Positions 1-8,455 of a stretch of DNA of 60,172 bases are shown one piece after another. Origin of the DNA: Gracilaria vermiculophylla (taxonomy: Eukaryota; Rhodophyta; Florideophyceae; Gracilariales; Gracilariaceae); contig JAHNZQ020000308.1 of the NCBI GenBank assembly GCA_019155205.2, positions 4,834,916-4,895,087 on the forward strand, read 5' to 3'. The stretch's first letter is position 1. Every line of letters begins with the position of its first letter. Made by a program: the position numbers and the translations under genes. The notes below the pieces were generated by a model. That model made no database searches. It was not told the DNA's origin and saw only the letters and a program-made list of their open reading frames with translations.

Positions 1-1479
1 GCAGCAGCAGCTACTGCATTTGAATTCGGTTGCAGGCGATCGGCGTTGACACGGCGATGTACACTCGGCGACGCCGAGGACTGCACATGTGCAAGCATTA
101 GTTGACGGGTGACATTGTTTGATGGGCGGTCACTGAGGGGCGGAGATGTTCGAAATTGCGCTGCATACGCGCAAGGTCGAGGCTGAAGTGTGCTCTGGGA
201 TGAGTTAGGAACACGGAGGACACGTGCAGTAGGACAGGACACGCTACGTGCGCGGATGGAAAGCATAAGCAGAAGAGGACGTCGTGATGAGCGCAGAGTG
301 GGTTGGTGCAAATGAGCGGAGCCGACATTGGAGGGGGCGGTGGGAAGCGGCTCCTTTGGAGGGTGGCGGCCGCCTCGGAGAGCTCGAGCGGAGTGCAGGT
401 GGGGAGCGGCTGTTGATGAAGCAGAGAAATGGGGTTGTGCGCGGTGGTGCATCGCTCTCAGCCGCTATCACGCGAGCGTTCGGCGCGGGTGTTTTGCGAC
501 GTTCGCGCGGTGGGCGAGACGGCGCTGCGCTCGCTGCTCGCGCGACCGTTCAACGCCCAATGGCGGAGCACATGATGGGGTGGTGGGGAGCTTGCGCGCG
601 CGCGCGATGAACTTGATTGCTGTGGGCGCGGCGGCGCGGCACGCGGCGCATGCACAGCGTCGGGCGCCTGGCCGTGTTCGCGGCGGAGGCCAGCACTCAC
701 GCCCGCAGTCATAGCAACCTAAGCAGACGTGCTGCAGCTGATGAGTGTAAGTGACAGCGACGCGTGCTCTGTTTGTCTCGCGCTTCGTTTAAGCGCAACT
801 GTGCGGCGTGTGCTGTTTGTGTGCGAAGCGCCCGTGAACGAAGGCGCTTGAGGTGAAACATGACACTGCACCTCACCCAGAGTACGGCGGCACGCCTGCT
901 GCAGCGCACATTGTTCGGACGTTCGTGCAATGTCAGCACGCCCCTGCTGGCGGGTGCATGGCGGAGTGCGCGCCGCTGTCAACGCTTGGACGCTCGTCGG
1001 CTGCCGGCGAACCTCGCAAACAACACAAGTGATAGCGTAGCGGGTGCGCGCGGCGGGCCGCGCGCGCGCCGGCACGCCGCGAGCTCCACGCTCGCGCGCC
1101 CGCCGCGCGCGCAGCCGCAGCAGCGCGCAAGGCCGCGGCGCGCTCCGCGCCGCACGCGCGCCGCAGCGCTCGACGCTAACACCGCCAGCAATGCATCCAA
1201 AGACGCCACCGCCGACGCACTTTGCTCGCGCCCGCGCTCCCTCTGCGCGCCCGCCGCGCGCCGCATTACAGCGCAGCGCGCCCGCCGCGCGGGCCGCCGC
1301 CGCCAACGGCGACGCCCTCGCCCTCGCCCGCAGCCGCGCCGCGCGCTCGCGTCGCCGCCGCGCCGCCGCCGCGCCGCCGCCGCGCGGGCCGCTGACTCCG
1401 CGCGCCGCCGCCTTAAGAGCCGCCGCGCCGCGCGCGCGCGCGCGCGCGCGCGCAGACGCGCAGCCGCTTCGCAAGCAGC
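1..1479. other. GC-rich region upstream of the secreted-protein gene; no gene recognised
   Basis: This stretch is strongly GC-rich and CpG-rich, so long open frames occur by chance in several frames on both strands. None of them translates to anything I recognise; the products are Arg/Ala/Pro/Ser-rich and change character with each frame. The right half, from about 1030, becomes nearly pure G+C and ends in a CG dinucleotide run just before the ATG at 1480. It probably holds the promoter and 5' leader of that gene. A small or non-coding gene cannot be excluded. Confidence 0.5.
1429..1453. repeat. (CG)12 dinucleotide run
   Basis: Twelve CG dinucleotides run from 1429 to 1452, with one more C at 1453, ending 26 bases before the start codon at 1480. 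Alternating purine-pyrimidine tracts of this type are known to favour left-handed Z-DNA. Here it lies in the leader or promoter of the secreted-protein gene. Confidence 0.9.
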
Positions 1480-1520
1480 ATGGCAGCAAGCACACAGAGA
1501 GCAACGCGCGCTCGCGCGCG

Positions 1521-1551
<31 letters not shown>

Positions 1552-2250
1552 CTGCTGCTGCTAGCGGCGCGCGCGCACGCGCAGGCGGCGGCGTGCAACG
1601 TGTTCGTGGCGGACGGCGACGGCGTGGTGGCGATGGACAGCGAGCAGCGCGGGCCGGGCGGCGGCTGGCACTTCGACACGGCGCTGCGCGCCTTCCTCGG
1701 CAGCGGCTACCTCAGCTACAAGCCGTACTCGGCGTTCGGCGGCACGGAGCCCAAGCCGAGCTCCATGTTCGACGCGCGCATCAAGAGCTTCTTCTTCACC
1801 GTCAACGTGAGCGGCACGTACCGCTTGGCGCTGCGCTCGGCCGCGCCGCACCCCACGGAGCACAACGACGTGTGGGTGGCGCTGCCGGAGAGCGGCGCGC
1901 TCAAGCGCCGCTTCGGCGCCGAGTCGCACCTCACGTGGCCGGCCGCGCGCGACGGCGCGGGCGGCGTGCAGCTCTTCCCCGAGCACTGGTTCAAGCTGTA
2001 CCAGAACACCGGCGGCTGGGCGTGGCACTGGGGCGGCAAGACCGTGGACCACAACGGCCACGACGTGCTCACGCGCACGCTGCTCGCCGACGGCACGTGG
2101 TACTCGGTGCGCATCGCCGGCCGCTCCACGCAGTTTGCCATCGACCGCATCACGCTGTTCCTGTGCGAAGGCGGCGAGTGCGACGACGGCTCGCCGCGCT
2201 TCAACGCCGCCACCAAGTGGCGCAGCGGCGCGCAGAGCGCGTGCGAGTGA
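1480..2250 (+). CDS. Secreted carbohydrate-binding-like protein
   Basis: The ATG at 1480 opens a 256-residue intronless frame. Residues 1-35 are a strong signal peptide: an Arg/Ala-rich n-region, an AVALLLLAARA core and a likely cleavage near AHAQAAA. The mature part has one beta-rich domain (about residues 55-230) with the features EHNDVWVALP, WFKLYQNTGGWAW and GRSTQFAIDRITLFLC. This pattern resembles C-terminal carbohydrate-binding or malectin-like modules attached to secreted glycosidases and cell-surface proteins of marine bacteria; I infer binding of a polysaccharide or glycoprotein outside the cell. There is no catalytic domain and no second membrane segment. Four C-terminal or near-terminal cysteines could form disulfides. 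Codons are almost entirely G/C-ended. It converges on the bZIP gene, with 144 bases between the stop codons. The domain assignment is by motif recall and is moderate. Confidence 0.75.
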
Positions 2251-2286
2251 GCGCGCGCGAGTGAGCGCGCGCGAGTGAGCGCGCGC
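2245..2286 (+). repeat. 14-bp x3 tandem repeat spanning the stop codon
   Basis: Three exact copies of gagtgagcgcgcgc lie at 2245-2258, 2259-2272 and 2273-2286, followed by a partial copy. The first contains the TGA that ends the secreted-protein gene (2248-2250). Because the period is not a multiple of three, the three TGAs fall in three different frames. Confidence 0.9.
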
Positions 2287-2394
2287 GAGCGAGCTCGGCG
2301 TGTCTAGTTTACAGCAGTAAAAGGCGCCATGCCGGCAGTGAGTGAGTGCGGCGCGAGCGCCGCGCCAAGAGGGAGCCGCGCGCGCGCGCGGCGC

Positions 2395-2715
2395 TCACAG
2401 CACGCGCGCCGCCAGGTCGCCCACGGCCGCCGCCGAGCGCATCGATCTCTGGCACGTGAGCGTGAGCAGTTTGTGGTGCAAAATCTCCAGCTCGCGGTTC
2501 TGCTCCGACAGCGCGCGAGTGTAGTTCTCCAGCTGTCGCCGCCGCGCCACCTGCTTCTCGCGGTAGCGCCGCGCGCTCTCCTTGTTGCGCAGCTTGCGCT
2601 GCGCCAGCTTGTCCTTGCATCTCTGCTCGGCGGACACGGCGGCGGCGGCGGCCCCCGCCAGCGAGGGCGCCGGCGGCGGCGCCGGCGCCGGTGCGTTGCC
2701 GTTGCACGCGCCGAG

Positions 2716-2746
<31 letters not shown>

Positions 2747-3153
2747 GCCGCGCCGCCGTGCGCCGCGGCGGCGGCGTGCGCGGCGGACGGCGACGCGGCG
2801 AGCGGTCTGAGCAGGGGCGCGGCGCCGGTGTTGGCGGGCAGGTTCTCCTGCTGCAGCGACGGCGAGGTGGGCATGGGCGCGCACATGGCGGCGGCGTCGG
2901 CGGCGGCGATGAACGGATGCGCGCACGCGGAGGGCGACAGCGGGGCGGCCGATGCCGCCAGCGGCATGGGCGGCGAGTCGAACGGGTCCAGCAGCAGGTG
3001 CGTGCGCGGCGGCGCCATGGCGCAGTCGTCGCCCAGCGGCGGTGTGGCGGTGAACGGGTCCAGGATGAAGGGCGCGTTGGCGGACAGCACGTCGTCCACG
3101 CGCTCGTCGAACAGCGGGGACGGCGGCAGCACGTCGAGCAGCGAAAGATCCAT
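2395..3153 (-). CDS. bZIP transcription factor
   Basis: A 252-residue intronless protein read from the ATG at 3153 down to the stop at 2395. The N-terminal two thirds is low-complexity, rich in Ala, Pro and acidic residues (an activation-domain type), opening with MDLSLLDVLPPSPLF. The C-terminus is a clear basic leucine zipper. The basic region is at about residues 180-205 with the signature NKESARRYR (N190-x7-R198), and leucines follow at heptad spacing at about 208, 215, 222 and 229. It should bind DNA as a dimer in the nucleus; the N-x7-R spacing is that of CREB/ATF, AP-1 and plant bZIPs. Only four heptads are visible, so the zipper is short. The polyalanine stretches match the local GC bias. 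Target genes cannot be told from the sequence. Confidence 0.88.
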
Positions 3154-3250
3154 CGGGACTGGCGGCTAGTTCCGAGGATTAGTGCGACGGGCAGCGGCCG
3201 GTGGTCGGGCGGTAGCGCACGGCAGGGGACACCCGGGGACGGCCGCGGTC

Positions 3251-3300
3251 GGCAGGAGACGGCAGGAGATGGCAGGAGACGGCAGGAGACGGCAGGAGAC
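3251..3300. repeat. 10-bp x5 tandem repeat in the bZIP leader
   Basis: Five copies of ggcaggagac (the second ends in t) run from 3251 to 3300, in the interval between the bZIP start codon (3153) and the TATA-like site at 3371. A 10-bp period puts each copy on the same face of the helix. In the sense direction it is a pyrimidine-rich gtctcctgcc array. Confidence 0.85.
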
Positions 3301-3370
3301 GGCAGAAAAGGGCGCGCGGCGGGGGAAGGGGATGGCGGTGGTGACGGAGATACAGCCGGGCTCGCGGCGC

Positions 3371-3377
3371 TTATAAG
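3371..3377 (-). promoter_or_regulatory. TATA-like element upstream of the bZIP gene
   Basis: TTATAAG stands alone in very GC-rich sequence, 218 bases upstream of the bZIP ATG, and reads as a TATA-like motif on the minus strand. It is the only AT-rich hexamer in this interval. Assignment as the bZIP promoter is an inference. Confidence 0.35.
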
Positions 3378-3620
3378 CGGCGTGGGCGTGGCGCACACGG
3401 TGCGGCGTGTAACGGCCATGGCGCGCGCTTGTAACGGGACAGCCGCCGCAACGCGGCTGCATCGCCGTCTGGCGCCGCTGTCTGTGCGTGCGCGCACACG
3501 AGAGCTCGCGGCGCACGTGCGCGCTGTAAGCGAGCGAGAACGCTCGCCACGCACGCCCCGTGGCCTGCAGCGTGTCGTGGCCACGAAAGCCACGACGGCC
3601 ACAGCACCCACGGCATCCAC

Positions 3621-3656
3621 GGCGGCCACGGCGGCCACGGCGGCCACGGCGGCCAC
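3621..3656. repeat. 9-bp x4 tandem repeat
   Basis: Four exact copies of ggcggccac lie directly downstream of the anoctamin stop codon, in the short spacer before the bZIP promoter region. Confidence 0.85.
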
Positions 3657-3665
3657 GAGCGACGC

Positions 3666-6412
3666 TCACTCGTTATCGAAGCGCTGCGCCAGGCACGCGG
3701 CATGGCGCAGGCGGTCGGGCGGCAGGCGCAGCAGCGGGGCGCCGCGGAAGGCGTCGCGCCAGCCCACGTCAAAGTGGCGCGCGGCGTCGAAGGCGCGGCG
3801 TGCCAGCGCGCGGCGCGCACGGTTGGGCACGTCGCGCACCAACGCCGCCGCCGCCGCCTTGACGCCCAGCAGCGCGTGCTCCAGCACCAGGAACGCCGCC
3901 ACGCGGTACAGCAGCGCCTGCCACGCCCCCGCGTCGCCCGGCAGCAGCAGATCCAGCGACTCGGACGTGAAGATCAGCAGCGCCGCGTTGCTCCACACCG
4001 ACAGCACGTTGAGAAGCTCCAGGATGGCGTACCACGCGCCAATGTCCGCCGCGTCGTCCGCGTCCACCCGCTGCGACAGCTCCAGCAACTTGTACGCGTC
4101 CGTGCGCACCTCCAGCGTGTTGTTCACCATATTCACCACGCTCGCCAGCGGGAACGCCACCCCGAACAGCACCAGAAACCCGAACTGCATCACCAGCTCG
4201 CTATAGTCCTCCATCGTCGAGTCGTACCGTCCCAGCTTGCTCTCCGCAACGTACCGGTTGTAGCCGGCTCCCCCCCCCCGCGCCCCCCCTCGCGCCCCAC
4301 GCATCCGCGCCCGCACCTGCTTCACCGTGCTCATCACCCACGGCACCCCGATTTCCATCACCTGCCCGATCGTCGCCTTGGTCAGCACCAGCGACAGCAT
4401 CTGGTTCTCCAGCTCGCGCATGCAGTCGCTCCCCACGTCGCCCACAGCTCCCACCGCGCACGTGTTTTCCAGGTACTTTCGCACAAACGCGATGTAGAAC
4501 AGCGAAATGTCTGCGCCCGCATCACGTCAACCGCCCCAAGTCAGCAACTCTGCCGCGCCGTTATCGTCGCGTTGCCCGCCGCCGCTAAAACCGCCCAACG
4601 CAACCCACTTACAGTTGGACACAAACATGAACGCGAACCGCTTGTAGATCAGGCTGTTCTCAAACTGTTGGTTTGTGCGGTGGTTCTCCCGCCTCGTCAG
4701 CAACAGCGACACCCATCGCCATATCGCGTCGAACACCGAGATCAGCACTCCATTCAGCACACCGGGCACGGCCACCGCAAACCCATCCGCCATGCGCGTT
4801 TTGCTCCTCTCCACAATCTCATTTCGGTACCACAGCAGCAAGAACGTCAGTGCGCCCACAATAATCACAAACACCGCCGTCACACACACGGACACAGTCA
4901 TGGCGTTCCGCTGCTTGCGCGGGTCATGGTACGGGTTGCGCGGCAACAGCACCTTGCATCCCTGTCGCTCGTCCACCACGGGCCGCTCGACTTTGCCGCT
5001 GCTGTTGCTACCGCTGCCACTGCTCACTCTACCGCTTCCGTCTGGCAGGCAGTAGTCGCTGACCATGGCCAGGTCGTCCAGCGGCACGAAACCGCCTTTG
5101 CTGTAGAATCCGTACCGCTGCTCCCCCACATACTGCACTCGCGTGTCATCCAATGTGTCTTCCTGGTAGTCGTTCAGACCCCACGTCGTATTCACCATGG
5201 CCGTTCTTCGCTTCCAATTCTCCAAAAAGTACGTTGTCCATAAAACCAGGCCGATGGAGAACACCCACCGCATGGTCACCAGAGCCTCCACGTTTTGCAC
5301 CGCGTAATAAACGACAAACACGGGAATAGACAGCACTGCGAGCGGAAGCAGCCGTCTGGCATAAAAGCTCACAAACACAAAGTAAAACGTCACACGCGCT
5401 TCAACCGCAGACCAACACAACACAAGACGCGCACATGGCCACAGTCAGATCTGCGCTCCGGCGACGGCGAGTGCGCGTGCGCGCATCGTACAAAACGAGT
5501 GTTTTGCAACTTACCTCCGAGGTAGTCCTTGAGCTCTTGAAACGGGGGCACTCGGATGGGGTTCCACCACTGCTTCCAAATCACCTCCCTCACCAGCCAC
5601 CGTTTCTCATTCTCGCAGTGCAACGCAAACGCCTGTTCAATCTTTTGGTCAAACAGCAGTTTCTCAATATTCAACCCACAGCCCCAATGTTCCTTCGACT
5701 GCAGCACCTTGAAGATGAGCAACGAGCGGTCAGCGGGCGCAAAGTAGCAGCCCGTGCTCTTCTCCAGCTCATGATTGACGTACACGTGCTCGCGGTGCGG
5801 CTCAAAAGGCAAGTAGCCGCCGCCGTACTCGGGCTTGAGCCGCAGCTCCATGCCCACGTGCTGCGCGGCTTGCTTGAGCGCGCCGGACGGCAGAGAGAGG
5901 CGCAGAAAGATAAGCTGTTCGGACGGCACGAGCAGCTGCGAGAACACAAAGCCGGCGCTACTCAGCCTGGCCAGGATCTCCACGCGCTCCTGAATGCGCT
6001 GCGCGCTCTTACCGTCCTCCTCCTCTTCGTGCTGCAGCGCGTCCTCGCGGGGCTGGGGCTGCGCGCGGCTGCTGGCGGCGGCATCGCTGTTGGCGTGCTC
6101 GACGGCGTTCGCGGCTGCCTCTGCGGCCAGCTGCCTCTTCAACGACGGCGGCAGGCGGAAGACGAAGACATAGTCCCAGCCCCAGGGCGGGCAAGCGTGT
6201 GCGTCAGAGGCGAGGTGCGGGTTCATGTCGGCATCGCTCTCAGGCGCGCTGTGCGCCGCGGAGGCGTCTCGCGAAGCGACGTCGAAGGGAATACCCAGCG
6301 CGTCAAAGTAAACGGTGTTGGAACGCGGCGGCAGTCTGGAGAGGCTGTGGGCGGCCGAGGACGATTCGCGAGAGCGCTGAGCGCTCCAGCCGCCACCAGC
6401 GCGGGCGCTCAT
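3666..6412 (-). CDS. Anoctamin/TMEM16 family membrane protein (three exons)
   Basis: Members of this family are calcium-activated chloride channels or phospholipid scramblases. Joining 6412-5515, 5398-4613 and 4510-3666 gives 842 residues, a normal family length. Exon 1 holds the cytosolic N-terminus (DYVFVFRLPP; LNIEKLLFDQKIEQAFALH; FQELKDYLG). Exon 2 starts the membrane region and contains WSIGLVLWTTYFLENWKRR-like and GFYSKGGFVPLDD features. Exon 3 has FYIAFV, MEIGVPW and the conserved MEDYSELVMQFGF followed by MVNNTLEVRTDAY. The acidic and Asn residues of the paired calcium site are kept (E614, about E666, N691, E695, D699). Both introns have GTAAGT donors and AG acceptors and restore the family sequence exactly. 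A Gly/Arg-rich linker near residues 630-643 comes from a G-run. The frame stays open upstream of 6412, but that part is low-complexity and looks non-coding. Channel versus scramblase cannot be decided. Confidence 0.9.
4511..4612 (-). other. Anoctamin intron 2 (102 nt)
   Basis: On the minus strand, exon 2 ends in aact and the intron opens gtaagt at 4612; it closes gcag at 4511. Splicing completes a Tyr codon and joins FVSN to ISLFYIAFV, matching the family's FVN-Y-SSLFYIAF consensus. Confidence 0.88.
5399..5514 (-). other. Anoctamin intron 1 (116 nt)
   Basis: Donor ggag|gtaagt at 5514 and acceptor gaag| at 5399, phase 1. The join reads LKDYLG-A-RVTFYFVFVSFY, which matches the family's RDYFGEK-ALYF-WLGFY junction. 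The acceptor lacks a long pyrimidine tract, but it is the only AG that keeps frame and homology. Confidence 0.85.
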
Positions 6413-6885
6413 GGTCGCGGCGGCGGAGGCGTGCGCGCGGCGGCGGGCGGAGGGCGCACGGGGGGGGGGGTGTGTGATGGCGGCGGCGCGAAGGGGCGCA
6501 TTGGCGCACAACATGAGCTGCCAACGGCGAGCGTTTGAAAATTTCGACTCGCACGCGCTGACAGCCGTTGGGAGCGCGAGCGCACACGTGGGACGTGTCG
6601 TGGCGAGCACACGCGCTGATGCTCCGTTCGGGACATGTGTCGCAGCCCTAAACCACGAGGTCGCTTTAATGCGCGACTGCTTCTCGCACGGGGGCGGCGG
6701 GCGATGCGCGCCCGCTATGGTTACAACCGCCGCCTCGCGCGCGCGCAGGACACCTTCGCCGCGGCGATGCCCGCAGCGGCGCCAGGCGCGCGGACGCGCA
6801 GGCGCGCGCTCCACCGCCTACCTACAATGCAGGCACAGACAACTCTACCAGTAAACAACAAGACAAAAAAACAGGCGCGCGGCAG

Positions 6886-8094
6886 TCAGCGAAAGACGGA
6901 CGCAAGCTTAGACGAGCTCTTGGCGATGATGGTGCGCAGCGGGTGATGCGGGGCGGCGGGTGGTTGTGCGTGGTGCTTGGACGGGTGCAGGTTGCCCTCC
7001 TGCGCGGCTGAGGAGCGTGCGGCGGCCGCGTCGCGCTGTGCGCCCTCCGCGGCGGCAGCGCGCGTGCGGTCGTCGCTCTCGCAGTAGCTGCACGCGCGCT
7101 TTTGGTTGTGTTGGTGTTCGTGCCTTCGAAACGCCCTGGCGCTGAACACAGACGAGCAGCGGCGCATCCGCGAGTTGTCCATGCGCGAGAACACCTCGCG
7201 CAGCTTGGCGCGCGACGCGTCGTCCACCTTGGCGGGGAACAGCACCTCGAAACGAACGACGACGTCGCCGAACTGCGCCGGCTGCGAGCGGCACGGCAGG
7301 CCGCACGCGGGCACCACCCTGGTGGCGCCCGGCGCAATCACCGGCAGCACGCGCAGCAGTCTGGTTCCGCGCGGGGTGCACACGGAGATGCGGCCGCCGG
7401 TGAGGGCGTCGACCAGGTGTATTCTCTGCGTGATGTGCACGTCGTCTCCGTGCAGCCTGGCGTCGGCCCACGGGGGCGCGGTGGACTGCGTGAGAGTGAA
7501 CACGACGTCGCCGCCGTCGGCGCGCACGCGTCTGAAGCGGATTCGGTCGCCCGGGCGGTAGCCAGGCTTGACAACCACTCTGAGCAACTTGGCGGTGGCG
7601 GCCGGGTGCTCGGGGTGCAGGCGGTGCTGCTTGACGCAGCCGTTGGCGTACTCGGGGAGCGAGAGGGGGAGGTCGAGCGCAAAGTCCTCGTGCCTGGTGG
7701 CAGAGCGGAAGGACATGCTTCCGGAGAGGTGGTGCAGGTCGTCGTCATCGCTGTCGCAGACGTCGTGAAAGAAGAAGGCGGCGTCGTCGTCGTCAAAATT
7801 GGGTGAAGAGGAGGCGGGGGGGGCGGGGGTAGTGGGGGGCGCGGAAGCGGCGGAGCGGTAGGAGGCGGCGGAAGAGATGTTGGCGCGGCGCTCGGAGACG
7901 GCGGCGTAGGCGACGGAGATGGACTTGAAGTGGCGCTCGGCGGCGCGGCGTGGGGGGCCGGGGGGGTGCTTGTCGGGGTGCCAGCGAAGACAGAGCGCCT
8001 TGTAAGCGCGGCGAATCTGGGTGGGGGTGGCAGAGGGGGAGACGCCGAGCACTGAGAAATGGTCGGGGAGCTGCTGGGCGGCTGCGGCGCACAT
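6886..8094 (-). CDS. Type II (DnaJB/Sis1-like) J-domain co-chaperone
   Basis: A 402-residue intronless protein. Residues 11-80 form a J domain with the HPD tripeptide at 39-41, which stimulates the Hsp70 ATPase. The two substrate-binding barrel domains follow, seen in FALDLPLSLPEYANG, RVVVKPGYRPGDRIRF and GGRISVCTPRGTRLLR. The zinc-finger domain of type I proteins is absent, and the usual Gly/Phe linker is replaced by Ala/Pro/Ser and then an Asp-rich stretch (about 95-125), hence type II. After the barrels there is an unusual 90-residue basic, His/Ala-rich tail in place of the short dimerisation segment. There is no targeting peptide, so it is likely cytosolic. I chose the ATG at 8094, directly before the J domain; the frame stays open far upstream only because of the GC bias. 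It is divergent from chlorophyll synthase. Confidence 0.9.
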   Translation of the reverse strand: MCAAAAQQLPDHFSVLGVSPSATPTQIRRAYKALCLRWHPDKHPPGPPRRAAERHFKSISVAYAAVSERRANISSAASYRSAASAPPTTPAPPASSSPNFDDDDAAFFFHDVCDSDDDDLHHLSGSMSFRSATRHEDFALDLPLSLPEYANGCVKQHRLHPEHPAATAKLLRVVVKPGYRPGDRIRFRRVRADGGDVVFTLTQSTAPPWADARLHGDDVHITQRIHLVDALTGGRISVCTPRGTRLLRVLPVIAPGATRVVPACGLPCRSQPAQFGDVVVRFEVLFPAKVDDASRAKLREVFSRMDNSRMRRCSSVFSARAFRRHEHQHNQKRACSYCESDDRTRAAAAEGAQRDAAAARSSAAQEGNLHPSKHHAQPPAAPHHPLRTIIAKSSSKLASVFR

Positions 8095-8455
8095 TGCGGA
8101 AGGTGTGTAGCGGCGCGGGGGGGGAGGGTGCGGAAAGGGACGGGGCGGTAGATGGGCGGGGGGGGGAGTTGCGGACAGGGGGATGGGGCGGTGGGGGTAA
8201 TGCGCGCGGGCGCGCTTGCACTTTACAGCGCAGTGCGCGCGGTGCGCTCGGGCGCGCGCGGGCGTGCGCGGACGCGCGTGGGTGCTGTCGATTTGCGCTT
8301 TCCGTTGGTCACGGCGGCGCGCGCGACGCGTGTGCACGTGGCGCGCGGCGCGAAGCGCGTGGCGCGCGTCGCCTCGCGCGCCGCATCTCGCGCCCATGGC
8401 TCCGCCACCGCCGTGCGCCACGCGCCCCCGTCGCGCCGCCGCAGCCCGCGCCGCC
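8095..8455. promoter_or_regulatory. Shared divergent promoter region of the J-protein and chlorophyll synthase genes
   Basis: About 300-360 bases separate the two divergent ATGs. On the J-protein side the spacer has runs of G (8118-8170); on the ChlG side it is CpG-rich with many GCGCG blocks. I see no clear TATA box. Its position means it must contain both promoters. Confidence 0.5.

Noticed and set aside
1044..2264. 406-residue plus-strand frame overlapping the secreted-protein gene
   Set aside because: Almost pure Arg/Ala/Gly and out of frame with the signal-peptide gene; a composition artefact.
3251..3300. CRISPR-like array
   Set aside because: Units are 10 bp with no spacers; this is a simple tandem repeat. 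No CRISPR array exists in the window.
2304..3656. 450-residue minus-strand frame and other long frames over the bZIP gene
   Set aside because: The bZIP motif is in a different frame; these are Arg/Pro/Ala shadows.
3702..5243. 513-residue plus-strand open frame over the anoctamin gene
   Set aside because: The frame mirrors the coding exons and both introns and gives a Gln/His/Arg-rich product with no similarity; it exists because stops are rare in GC-rich antisense.
6413..6814. N-terminal extension of the anoctamin frame
   Set aside because: The frame is open but the sequence is low-complexity and the family N-terminus begins after the ATG at 6412.
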